In this document: one piece after another, positions 17,466 through 25,144 of the stretch
Layout: every line of letters begins with the position of its first letter
Position numbering within the stretch: position 1 is the stretch's first letter
Source of the DNA: Hydrogenophaga sp.
Lineage (GTDB): Bacteria > Pseudomonadota > Gammaproteobacteria > Burkholderiales > Burkholderiaceae_C
Reading direction: 5' to 3'
NCBI RefSeq assembly: GCF_030651625.1
Contig: NZ_JAUSCF010000024.1
Span: 124,001-188,000 of the forward strand
DNA length: 64,000 nt
The notes under the pieces: generated by a model
Told to the model about the DNA's origin: nothing
The model's input: the letters and a program-made list of their open reading frames with translations, nothing else
Databases searched by the model: none
Position numbers and translations under genes: made by a program

Positions 17466-17634
17466 GAACGGTCGGCCAGCCTTGGTCGAAAGCCTATCGG
17501 CGGGCAGGTGGGCAGAGGGAGCAAAATCCGGGTAGCCTCAGCGGAGGTTGTTGTTCCTGCACGCCAGGCCGCCTCGAACCAGAATTTTCCGACTGCCATG
17601 TCGGCGGCGAGTTGCCGCCGCTCTCGCCTCCCCC

Positions 17635-18861
17635 ATGATTCCATCCCCCACCCGCCAGGCCCCGCACGGTCTGCTCATCGCCAATCTGCTGGGCCAACTG
17701 GCGTTTGGCCTGCTGGCCATGACCATCTGCCTGCCCTCCATGCAGGAATGGGCCGCGCTGCTCGGCTCCACGCAGGCCGCCGTGCAGCTCACCTTCAGTG
17801 GCTATGTGGTGGCCTATGGCCTGCTGCAACTGGTCTACGGGCCTTTGTCAGACCGGCTGGGGCGCAAGAACGTTTTGTTGTTCGGCCTCACGGTGGCGGG
17901 TGCGGGGTCGGTGCTGGCGGCGCTGTCCACCGACATGGCCACGCTGATTGCCGCGCGTGTGTTGCAGGGTGCCGGCAGTGCTGCGGGCATGGTGGTGGGG
18001 CGCGCGATGGTGCAGGACCTGTTCCAGGGCCCCGAACGCACCCGCGTGATGGCTTACGTGGGCATGGCCATGGGCCTGTGCCCACCGTTGGCCACGATTC
18101 TTGGCGGGCAGTTGCACGTGCGCCTGGGATGGCAGGCGAACTTTGTGTTGATTGCCGGGCTGGCGGTGGTGCTGTTCGTGGCGGCCTGGCGCGGCCTGCC
18201 GGATCACCGGCCATCGACCACGGTCCAGCCGCACTGGCTGCGGGCCATGGTGTCGTCGTACGCCCAGCTGGGCCGGGAACCGGCGTTCATCCTTTACGTG
18301 TCGATTTTGGCCATGACCACCGCCACTTTCTACGCCTTTCTGGGTGGCGCGCCCATCGTGCTGGGCAGCTACGGCGTGCGCCCCGACGGCATCGGTTTCT
18401 ACATCATGTTTGTGCCGGGTTCCTACATCCTGGGCAATTACCTCACCACCCATCTGGTGCACCGCGTGGGTGACCGCCGCATGATGTGGCTGGGCCAGTG
18501 GTTCACCCTGGGGGGCATTGGCCTGATGCTGGTGCTGGCGCTCGCCGGGCTGAACACCCCCTTGGCCTTCGCCCTGCCGCTGATGTTGCTGGGCGTGGGC
18601 AACGGCTTCCTGGTGCCGCCGGCGCTCGCCGGCACGGTGGGTCTGGTGCCGGCACTGGCCGGTTCGGCCGCTGCGGTGGCGGGTTTGATGCAGCAGATGC
18701 TGGGTGCGGTGGGTGGTTTTGCGGTGGGCTTGTTCACGCACGAGACCGCGGTGAACCTGGGCTGGCTGATGATTGGTCTGGCCATGCTGGGTCTGGTGGC
18801 GCAGGTGCTGCTGCGCCGGGTGGAGCCCAAACCGGCGGGGCCGGTGCGTGCCGCGCACTGA
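17635..18861 (+). CDS. Bcr/CflA-type MFS drug exporter
   Basis: This 408-residue protein has about 12 membrane helices. The loop GPLSDRLGRKNVLLFG between helices 2 and 3 is the MFS motif A, and RVLQGAGSAAGMVVGRAMV resembles the Bcr/CflA signature in helix 5. Such pumps export drugs or metabolites using the proton gradient. The start at 17635 begins shortly before helix 1; the open frame upstream contains no membrane sequence. It ends 12 bp before the next gene, so the two are probably co-transcribed. Confidence 0.85.
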   Translation: MIPSPTRQAPHGLLIANLLGQLAFGLLAMTICLPSMQEWAALLGSTQAAVQLTFSGYVVAYGLLQLVYGPLSDRLGRKNVLLFGLTVAGAGSVLAALSTDMATLIAARVLQGAGSAAGMVVGRAMVQDLFQGPERTRVMAYVGMAMGLCPPLATILGGQLHVRLGWQANFVLIAGLAVVLFVAAWRGLPDHRPSTTVQPHWLRAMVSSYAQLGREPAFILYVSILAMTTATFYAFLGGAPIVLGSYGVRPDGIGFYIMFVPGSYILGNYLTTHLVHRVGDRRMMWLGQWFTLGGIGLMLVLALAGLNTPLAFALPLMLLGVGNGFLVPPALAGTVGLVPALAGSAAAVAGLMQQMLGAVGGFAVGLFTHETAVNLGWLMIGLAMLGLVAQVLLRRVEPKPAGPVRAAH

Positions 18862-18873
18862 GGGACATCACGC

Positions 18874-19863
18874 ATGGCGCAACGGGTCTTCTGCATCGGC
18901 GCCACCGGCACCATTGGCCGCGCCACGGTGCTCGCGCTTGTGCGGCACGGGCACGAGGTGGTGTGTTTTGTTCGCCCCAACTCGGGGGTGGGCGGGCGCT
19001 TGGCGCCACAGGAATGTGAGCGCTTGTGGCCCGGCGCCACCGTGCGGGTGGGCAACGTGACCGACCCGGTCTCGCTGGTCCGAGACGGCTTTCAGGGCGA
19101 GCATTTCGACGCGGTGGTGTCGTGCCTGGCATCGCGCACCGGCACCCCACGCGACGCCTGGGCCATCGACCACCAGGCCCAGCTGCACGTGCTGGCCGCC
19201 GCCAAGCAGGCCGGCGTGGCGCACATGGTGCTGCTCTCGGCCATCTGCGTGCAGAAGCCTTTGCTGGCGTTCCAGCACGCCAAGCTTGCGTTTGAAAAGG
19301 CGCTGATCGCGTCCGGCCTCACGTATTCGATCGTGCGCCCCACGGCATTCTTCAAGTCGCTGTGCGGCCAGGTGGAGCGCGTGAAAAAGGGCAAGCCCTA
19401 CCTGGTGTTTGGCGACGGCACGCTCACCGCCTGCAAGCCCATCAGCGACGGCGATCTGGCCGACTATCTGGCGGCTTGCCTGATGGATGCCAACCTGCAC
19501 AACCGCGTGCTGCCTATTGGCGGGCCGGGTGAGGCCATCACGCCGCGCGCGCTGGGTGAACACCTGTTCAAGTTGCTGGGCCAGCCGGCCCGTTTCAGGC
19601 AGGTGCCGGTGGGTTTGCTGGACGGCATCATTGCCGGGCTCGGCGTGGCGGGGCGTGTGGTGCCCGCGCTGGCAGACAAGGCCAAGTTGGCACGCATTGG
19701 CCGCTACTACGCCACAGAATCCATGCTGGTGTGGGACGCGGAGGCTGGTCGGTACGACGCGGCGGCCACGCCTTCTACTGGGAGCGAAACGCTGTGGGCG
19801 TATTGCGAGCAACTGGTGCACGGGGCCGCTGCGCCGGAGCGGGGGGATCATGCGGTGTTCTGA
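18874..19863 (+). CDS. BciA-like NAD(P)H-binding reductase (divinyl chlorophyllide 8-vinyl reductase family)
   Basis: This 329-residue protein is an atypical short-chain dehydrogenase with the nucleotide-binding motif GATGTIG (9-15). The segments QHAKLAFEKALIASG, YSIVRPTAFFKSL, KPISDGDLADYL and RIGRYYATESMLVWD are those I associate with BciA, which reduces the 8-vinyl group of divinyl chlorophyllide in bacteriochlorophyll synthesis. No other photosynthesis gene lies in the window, so a different substrate is possible. It appears to form an operon with the MFS exporter. Confidence 0.72.
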   Translation: MAQRVFCIGATGTIGRATVLALVRHGHEVVCFVRPNSGVGGRLAPQECERLWPGATVRVGNVTDPVSLVRDGFQGEHFDAVVSCLASRTGTPRDAWAIDHQAQLHVLAAAKQAGVAHMVLLSAICVQKPLLAFQHAKLAFEKALIASGLTYSIVRPTAFFKSLCGQVERVKKGKPYLVFGDGTLTACKPISDGDLADYLAACLMDANLHNRVLPIGGPGEAITPRALGEHLFKLLGQPARFRQVPVGLLDGIIAGLGVAGRVVPALADKAKLARIGRYYATESMLVWDAEAGRYDAAATPSTGSETLWAYCEQLVHGAAAPERGDHAVF

Positions 19864-19934
19864 GATCTATTCGCGCGATCAAGGAAGCTGATTCGACCGC
19901 CAGCTTTGGGCCCGGAGCGGACGCCGCACTTGCA

Positions 19935-20297
19935 CTACAACACGTCCGGGACTGGCTTCCCCTGAGCGCGCAAAAAGCTGAACTTGTCCCAGTATCCCCG
20001 TTGAAACACGATGTGCGAATCACGCACCTGAAAGAAGCCGCAACCGCGCAGCCCAAGCGGGTCGCGCCATTCGAGTGCTGCCCATTCGCCATCCTCCAGG
20101 ACTTGTTCGACGATGCACTCCATATTGGCCAATGCGAATCCAGACTCGAACATCTGGCGGATTGCCGCGCGCCCTACAACAGGAGATTCGGCCACCTGAT
20201 AGTTCGTTGCATCCTCCGTATACATCTCTGTAAGGGCATCAACATCTGCACGGTTGAACGCTTCCACCCAGGCGAACACAAGCTCCCGCGGTGTCAT
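19935..20297 (-). CDS. SnoaL/NTF2-like domain protein
   Basis: This 120-residue protein has the cone-shaped NTF2-like fold, seen in FAWVEAFNRADVDALTEMYTEDATNY and GRAAIRQMF. The superfamily includes ketosteroid isomerases, polyketide cyclases and many proteins of unknown role. AAAGGAGAAG before the ATG gives a firm start. It is the last of three small minus-strand genes (tautomerase, VOC, SnoaL) in a locally less GC-rich region that resembles a gene-cassette array. Confidence 0.8.
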   Translation of the reverse strand: MTPRELVFAWVEAFNRADVDALTEMYTEDATNYQVAESPVVGRAAIRQMFESGFALANMECIVEQVLEDGEWAALEWRDPLGLRGCGFFQVRDSHIVFQRGYWDKFSFLRAQGKPVPDVL

Positions 20298-20324
20298 GAC
20301 TTCTCCTTTGCGTGGCTGCTCTCG

Positions 20325-20744
20325 TCATTTGTGTGGCCAACTTTTGTTCTTCGAACTCGGTTGCAACAGGTCCCACAGATTGCCATACAAGTCTTTGAAC
20401 ACAGCCACAGTGCCCTGCGCCTGTTCCTCAGGATTTCGAGTGAACTCGACCCCGACAGTCTTGTACCGTTCATAGTCGCGCCAAAAATCATCTGTATAGA
20501 GGAAGAGGAAGACACGACCACCGGTCTGCTGGCCCACGGCGGCCAGTTGACTCTCTGACGAGGCCCGTGCCAACAGCAGGCAAGCTCCTGCATGTCCATG
20601 CGGACGAACTACAACCCATCGCTTTTCCTGCGAGGGTATGGGCGTGTCTTCGACAAGTTCGAAGCCAAGTTTGCCGACATAGAAATCGAGTGCTTCTTCA
20701 TAGTCGCGTACTACAAGCGAAACCAAGCCGAGTGACTGCTGCAT
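20325..20744 (-). CDS. VOC (glyoxalase/bleomycin resistance) superfamily protein
   Basis: This 139-residue protein begins with the VOC pattern LVVRDYEEALDFYVGKLGFELVEDT and ends with VAVFKDLYGNLWDLLQP, where the acidic and histidine positions of the family usually bind a metal. Related proteins are glyoxalases, dioxygenases and antibiotic-binding proteins. The substrate is unknown. It starts eight bases from a 27-bp motif that also precedes the neighbouring tautomerase gene. Confidence 0.82.
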   Translation of the reverse strand: MQQSLGLVSLVVRDYEEALDFYVGKLGFELVEDTPIPSQEKRWVVVRPHGHAGACLLLARASSESQLAAVGQQTGGRVFLFLYTDDFWRDYERYKTVGVEFTRNPEEQAQGTVAVFKDLYGNLWDLLQPSSKNKSWPHK

Positions 20745-20751
20745 TGGTGGT

Positions 20752-20778
20752 CGAATGTCTGTTTTTGGCCGACTGTAG
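20752..20778 (-). repeat. 27-bp cassette-like motif, copy 1
   Basis: This 27-bp sequence (CGAATGTCT ... GGCCGACTGTAG on the plus strand) is 23/27 identical to the copy at 21230-21256. Each copy sits just upstream of a small minus-strand gene. Confidence 0.6.
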
Positions 20779-20809
20779 CCGGTCTCGGCCTCAGGCTCTC
20801 AGAGCTGTC

Positions 20810-21205
20810 TCACGCCTCGCCGGGCTTCCAGTCTGGGCTGTAACCGCCAAGCGCCGGGTGGTACATCTCGTCCCCGTCGTGCTGAGTGAACTCGACGTTG
20901 AGTCGGTTCTCTTGCAGGCCGAGAATGTCAACGCAGTGCTGGCAGAGGGCCTTTGCTACTTGCATTCGCAGCTCGGCGGGCCGGCCTCTGCGGATGTCCA
21001 ACATAAGCATTGAGACGGGAGTCGGCTCGTCCCCTATCTCTGGAATTCGCCACACCCCGCCCTCGCCCAGCTCACGGATGGCGACGCTGATTCGCCGAAT
21101 GTCCACGGACATCATGCGCGCGTAGGTTTCACTCATCGCCGCGGCCAACCGCTTCTTGTCGCCTACGGAATAGCTGCAGGTCACGTCTAACTGAAGGTAC
21201 GGCAT
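20810..21205 (-). CDS. Tautomerase family protein
   Basis: This 131-residue protein starts MPYLQLDVTCSYSVGDKKRLAAAMSETYARMM. The proline after the initiator methionine is the catalytic base of the tautomerase/MIF superfamily, which sets the start at 21205 although the frame stays open to 21355. It is about twice the length of 4-oxalocrotonate tautomerase monomers, nearer to MIF-sized members. The substrate is unknown. It is the first gene of the small-gene cluster. Confidence 0.78.
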   Translation of the reverse strand: MPYLQLDVTCSYSVGDKKRLAAAMSETYARMMSVDIRRISVAIRELGEGGVWRIPEIGDEPTPVSMLMLDIRRGRPAELRMQVAKALCQHCVDILGLQENRLNVEFTQHDGDEMYHPALGGYSPDWKPGEA

Positions 21206-21229
21206 AAAAAATCGATTGAACGAAGTGAG

Positions 21230-21256
21230 CGAATGTCCGGTCGTGGCCGACTGTAG
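21230..21256 (-). repeat. 27-bp cassette-like motif, copy 2
   Basis: CGAATGTCC ... GGCCGACTGTAG lies 25 bp upstream of the tautomerase gene and matches the copy before the VOC gene at 23 of 27 bases. Confidence 0.6.
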
Positions 21257-21318
21257 AAGATATTCTTCAGCATTCTCCAACCGACACCCAGCCAGATAGA
21301 TTGCCAAACGCTTGAGGC

Positions 21319-21831
21319 TCAAACACCCCCATGTGGATGCGTCGGGTCCACCCACAGCACCTGCTCCGGCTTCTCCACCGGCTCGATGTCCAGATTGATT
21401 GCCACCGCCTGGCCATCACTGCGGCAGAGCACGCACTCCAGCACCTCGGTGGGGCTGGCGTTGATTTCCTGGTGGGGCACGTAGGGCGGTACATAGATGA
21501 AATCGCCGGGGCCGGCTTCGGCGGTGAATTCGAGTTTTTCGCCCCAGCGCATGCGCGCACGACCCTTCACCACGTAGATAACGCTCTCCAGCGGACCGTG
21601 GTGGTGGGCGCCGGTCTTCGCGTCGGGGTGGATGGTCACGGTGCCGGCCCACAGCTTTTGAGCGCCCACGCGCGCGAAGTTGATGGCGGCCTTGCGGTCC
21701 ATGCCGGGGGTGCTGGGCACTTTGCCGTCGAGCTGGTTGCCCGGCACCACGCGCACACCGTCGTGCTTCCAGGGTGCATCGCCAGGGTGATTTTCGGCGG
21801 CATGGTGCGGGTCGTCGTGGGGGCTGGACAT
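21319..21831 (-). CDS. Cupin domain protein
   Basis: This 170-residue protein is a single-domain cupin. Motif 1 is seen as GAHHHGPLESVIYVVKGRARMRWG (metal ligands HHH and E) and motif 2 as PGDFIYVPPYVPHQEIN. Cupins of this size are dioxygenases, isomerases or small-molecule sensors; no substrate can be assigned. The N-terminus is rich in histidine and aspartate (HDDPHHAAENH). GGAGATGCC precedes the ATG. Confidence 0.82.
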   Translation of the reverse strand: MSSPHDDPHHAAENHPGDAPWKHDGVRVVPGNQLDGKVPSTPGMDRKAAINFARVGAQKLWAGTVTIHPDAKTGAHHHGPLESVIYVVKGRARMRWGEKLEFTAEAGPGDFIYVPPYVPHQEINASPTEVLECVLCRSDGQAVAINLDIEPVEKPEQVLWVDPTHPHGGV

Positions 21832-22021
21832 GGCATCTCCTGGGTGGCGGTGTGTGCCTGTTCACTCTAACGCCGGTCTCGGGTGCGTCAAGTCCACTGG
21901 CATCGCCTGACCTCAGTCGGCTACGGGTCAAGGCAAGCATTTGCCGCACACGGTACGCGGGGGCGGGAGAATACGCAACGCATTTGCGCGCTGTGCGCGT
22001 CACGCCACCTACGGAGATCCC

Positions 22022-22186
22022 ATGCAAGAAGACGAACGCTGCTGCGGCACTGGCACCTGCATCATTGACGAAAACGGTCTGTGCTGGTGCGGCCAGCGCT
22101 GGAACGGTCAGACCATGTGCCGCCCAGAGTCCGCAGGCGATGACGCCGAGACGGCGCACCAAGAGCGCGTGCCGGATGCCGACTGA
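22022..22186 (+). CDS. Small cysteine-rich protein
   Basis: This 54-residue protein contains six cysteines in about 27 residues, in the order CC, C, C, C, C (CCGTGTCIIDENGLCWC and then MCRP). I do not recognise a named family. The spacing suggests a small metal-binding or disulphide-rich fold. It has a GGAGAT ribosome site and overlaps the next gene by 11 bp, so it is probably translated with the PNPOx-like protein. Confidence 0.6.
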   Translation: MQEDERCCGTGTCIIDENGLCWCGQRWNGQTMCRPESAGDDAETAHQERVPDAD

Positions 22187-22742
22187 GGCCACCCTGGCAG
22201 GCGACACGCTGATCGGTCGCATCTGGCACGAACTGGAACGCGCCACGCGGGAGCGTGATCACGCCTGGCGCACGCCGGTGCTGGCCACGGTGGGCAGCGA
22301 CCACACACCGCAGGCGCGCACGGTGGTGCTGCGCGGGGCCGATCAGCAGCGCGGCGAACTGCGTGTGTTCACCGACGGGCGCAGCCCCAAGGTGGCTGAG
22401 TTGCGAGCCAGCCTGCAGGCGGTGCTGGTGTTCTGGAGCGCACCGCTCAACTGGCAGTTGCGGGTGAGGGTGGCCATGCAGGTGCTGGACAGCGGCGCCG
22501 AGGTGGCGGCGGCCTGGGAACGGATCGCTCGGTCGGCGGCGGCGTGCGACTACCTCGCACCTGCCGCGCCGGGGCAGCCGCTGCCGGGTTCAGAAGCGCA
22601 GGCGGATGCGCCTGGCGACGCGCACCATCTGACGGTGCTGGTGGCGCAGGTGCTGGCCATCGACTGGCTGGCACTGGGGCGCGACGGCCCGCATCAGCGA
22701 AGGCGGATCACGCCGGGTGGCGTGGAGCACCTCGTCCCCTGA
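22176..22742 (+). CDS. Pyridoxamine 5'-phosphate oxidase-like flavin-binding protein
   Basis: This 188-residue protein resembles the Alr4036/PNPOx-like FMN-binding split-barrel family: ATVGSDHTPQARTVVLRGAD is the usual opening strand pair and LRVFTDGRSPKVAEL contacts the flavin phosphate in relatives. It may be a flavin-dependent oxidase or reductase rather than true PdxH, because the C-terminal PdxH signature is not evident. The ATG at 22176 overlaps the upstream small gene. Confidence 0.75.
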   Translation: MPTEATLAGDTLIGRIWHELERATRERDHAWRTPVLATVGSDHTPQARTVVLRGADQQRGELRVFTDGRSPKVAELRASLQAVLVFWSAPLNWQLRVRVAMQVLDSGAEVAAAWERIARSAAACDYLAPAAPGQPLPGSEAQADAPGDAHHLTVLVAQVLAIDWLALGRDGPHQRRRITPGGVEHLVP

Positions 22743-22763
22743 ACGCACGTGTGTGTTGCTGCT

Positions 22764-23525
22764 TCAGACGCAGCGCGCGCCATCCACTTCCAGGCACACG
22801 CCCGAGATGAAAGCGGCTTCCGCGCTGGCGAGGTACAGCACCGCGTTGGCCACGTCGAGCGCGGTGGAGAAGCGCCCCAGTGGAATGCCCGAACGAAACT
22901 TGCTCAGCCGCTCTTCGGTCGGCTCGCCGCCGGCAAACGAGGCGCCCAGTCCGGTGAAGGGGTTCATCACCGGGTTGATACAGTTGACGCGGATGTTGTC
23001 GGGCCCGAACTCGGCGGCCAGCGACTTGCTGGTGGTGATGACCGCACCCTTGGAGCCGTTGTACCAGGTGAGCCCCGGGCGCGGGCGCACGCCGGCGGTG
23101 GAGGCGATGTTGATGAACGCGCCGCCGCCGGTTCGCCGGAATTCGGGCACGGCGTGAAGGGTGGACAGGTAGATGCTCTTCACGTTCACCGCGTAGCAGC
23201 GGTCGAACTCGTCTTCGGGCACGTCCAGCGCGGGCTGGTTCTTGTGTGTCCACCCGGCGTTGTTGACCATCACGTCGAGCCGGCCATGCGCTTCCACGGC
23301 AGCAGCCACCAGGGCCTTCACATCGTCGGAACGGGTCATGTCGGCGCGACAGAAAAAAGCCTTGCCCCCCGCGGCCACGATCTCGGCCGTGACGCGCTCG
23401 CCCTGTTCGGTGTTCACATCGTTGACGACGACCGCCGCGCCTTCTTCGGCCAGGCGTTTGGCAATGCCTTCACCAATGCCGCTGCCTGCGCCGGTGACGA
23501 TGATGGAAAGGTCTTTGACTCGCAT
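22764..23525 (-). CDS. Short-chain dehydrogenase/reductase (SDR)
   Basis: This 253-residue classical SDR has the cofactor motif TGAGSGIG (11-18), the structural NNAG, and the catalytic S/YxxxK in IASTAGVRP...WYNGSKG. It probably uses NAD because an acidic residue (ND) ends the second strand. It lies downstream of an aldehyde dehydrogenase and of the threonate/erythronate operon on the same strand, so it may oxidise a related polyol or aldose. That role is inferred from position only. Confidence 0.85.
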   Translation of the reverse strand: MRVKDLSIIVTGAGSGIGEGIAKRLAEEGAAVVVNDVNTEQGERVTAEIVAAGGKAFFCRADMTRSDDVKALVAAAVEAHGRLDVMVNNAGWTHKNQPALDVPEDEFDRCYAVNVKSIYLSTLHAVPEFRRTGGGAFINIASTAGVRPRPGLTWYNGSKGAVITTSKSLAAEFGPDNIRVNCINPVMNPFTGLGASFAGGEPTEERLSKFRSGIPLGRFSTALDVANAVLYLASAEAAFISGVCLEVDGARCV

Positions 23526-23582
23526 GAATTTGAACTCCTATGAACGAAGAAACTTGATCGAGATGATGGTCTCGGCGGAGTG

Positions 23583-23680
23583 AAATGCCTCCATCCAGAG
23601 ATGCCGTGGAACCGGCTTTGCCGGGCCACAGGCATCGCCTCCCTTCCAGGGGGGTGACGCCGAAGGCGGCGCGGGGGGTA
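23583..23680 (-). repeat. 3'-end hairpin repeat (family A), copy after the aldehyde dehydrogenase
   Basis: Read on the minus strand this unit starts about 15 bases after the stop of the gene at 23695. The first stem is CGCCG/CGGCG. The long stem pairs GATGCC with GGCATC, GTGG with CCAC and CCGGC with GCCGG, all compensated relative to the livG copy. The tail is CTGGATGGAGGCATTTC. Confidence 0.88.
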
Positions 23681-23694
23681 GTCAGTCCTTGGGG

Positions 23695-25128
23695 TCAACC
23701 GTGCTTGATGGCGACTGTCTTCAAGACCGTGAACCCGTACAGCGCCTCAAAGCCCTTTTCGCGCCCGTGGCCGGAAGACTTCACACCGCCAAACGGCAGC
23801 TCCACGCCGCCGCCGGCACCGTAGTTGTTGATGAACACCTGGCCCGCGCGCACGCGTTTGGCCATGCGGAACTGGCGCCCGCCATCGCGCGTCCACACCC
23901 CGGCCACCAGGCCGAAGGACGTGCCGTTGGCGAGTTGCACCGCGTGGTCTTCGTCGTCGAAGGCCATGGCGGAGAGCACCGGGCCGAACACCTCTTCCTG
24001 CGCCAGCCGGTGGTCTGCCGGCACGTCGCGCAGCAGGGTGGGGGCGGCGTAGAAACCGGCGCTCGCGGCCTCCGCCACCACGCGGCCTTGTGCCACGGTG
24101 GCGATGCCATCGGCCTCGGCCTGCGCCAGGAATCCCTGCACACGCTCCATCTGGCTCTGGCGGATCAGCGGGCCCAGGTCCAGGTTCATGGCGGGGGGGC
24201 CAGCGCGCAGCTCGGTGAAGCGCTGGCCCAGCCGCTCCAGCAAGGGCTCATACAGCGACCGTTCCACCAGCAGACGCGAACCAGCGCTGCAGGTCTGGCC
24301 GCTGTTCTGCACGATGGCGTTGACGATGAAGGGCAGGGCAGCGTCGATGTCGGCGTCGGCAAACACGATCTGTGGCCCCTTGCCACCCAGCTCCAGCGTC
24401 ACCGGGCAGTGGCGCTCGGCGGCAGCCTGCTGGATCAGCGTGCCCACGCGTGGGCTGCCGGTGAAGCTGATGTGGTCGATGCCGGGGTGGCGCGCCAGCG
24501 CGTCGCCCACCTCGTGGCCGTAGCCGGTGACGATGTTGATGCAGCCCGCAGGAAAGCCGGCTTCCACTGCCAGTTCGGCCACGCGCAGCAGCGACAGGCA
24601 GGCGTCTTCCGACGGTTTGACCACGCACACATTGCCGGCGGCCAGCGCGCCACCCACGCAGCGGCCAAAGATCTGCATGGGGTAGTTCCAGGGCACCACG
24701 TGGCCAGTCACGCCGTGTGGCTCGCGCCAGGTGAGCACGCTGTAGCCCTCGAGGTAGGGAATGGTGTCGCCGTGCAGCTTGTCGCCCGCGCCAGCGTAAA
24801 ACTCGAAGTAGCGCACCAGCGCCAGCGCGTCGGCTTTGGCCTGTGCCACGGGCTTGCCGCAGTCGCGCTGTTCAATGGCGGCGAGTTCGTCGGCGTGCTC
24901 GGCCACCTTCTGGCTCAGCTTCATGAGCAGGCGCCCGCGCTCGGCGGCGGTGGTGCGCGCCCAGGTGCGCTCATAACATTCGCGGGCGGCGCGCACGGCG
25001 TCGTCGATATCAACCGCGTTGCTGCGCTCGATGGTGTCATAGGCCTGGCCGTCTGCCGGGTCAATCACCGGCAGCGTCTGGCCCGAGGCCGAGCGCACGG
25101 CGGTGTTGGCGATGTGGTTCAGTGCCAT
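23695..25128 (-). CDS. NAD(P)-dependent aldehyde dehydrogenase
   Basis: This 477-residue enzyme oxidises an aldehyde to the acid. The catalytic cysteine is in NSGQTCSAGSR, the general-base glutamate in LELGGKGPQ, and VPWNYPMQIFG is the usual substrate/cofactor segment. Length is normal for the superfamily (about 480). It follows the TRAP transporter genes by 16 bp and may belong to the acid-sugar operon, for example oxidising a C2-C4 aldehyde. The exact substrate is not visible. Confidence 0.88.
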   Translation of the reverse strand: MALNHIANTAVRSASGQTLPVIDPADGQAYDTIERSNAVDIDDAVRAARECYERTWARTTAAERGRLLMKLSQKVAEHADELAAIEQRDCGKPVAQAKADALALVRYFEFYAGAGDKLHGDTIPYLEGYSVLTWREPHGVTGHVVPWNYPMQIFGRCVGGALAAGNVCVVKPSEDACLSLLRVAELAVEAGFPAGCINIVTGYGHEVGDALARHPGIDHISFTGSPRVGTLIQQAAAERHCPVTLELGGKGPQIVFADADIDAALPFIVNAIVQNSGQTCSAGSRLLVERSLYEPLLERLGQRFTELRAGPPAMNLDLGPLIRQSQMERVQGFLAQAEADGIATVAQGRVVAEAASAGFYAAPTLLRDVPADHRLAQEEVFGPVLSAMAFDDEDHAVQLANGTSFGLVAGVWTRDGGRQFRMAKRVRAGQVFINNYGAGGGVELPFGGVKSSGHGREKGFEALYGFTVLKTVAIKHG

Positions 25129-25144
25129 GGAGATGCTTTCACTG

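Noticed and set aside
21774-22175. N-terminal extension of the PNPOx-like protein
   Set aside because: The open frame upstream of 22176 runs antisense to the cupin gene start and over the Cys-rich small gene and has no family sequence.
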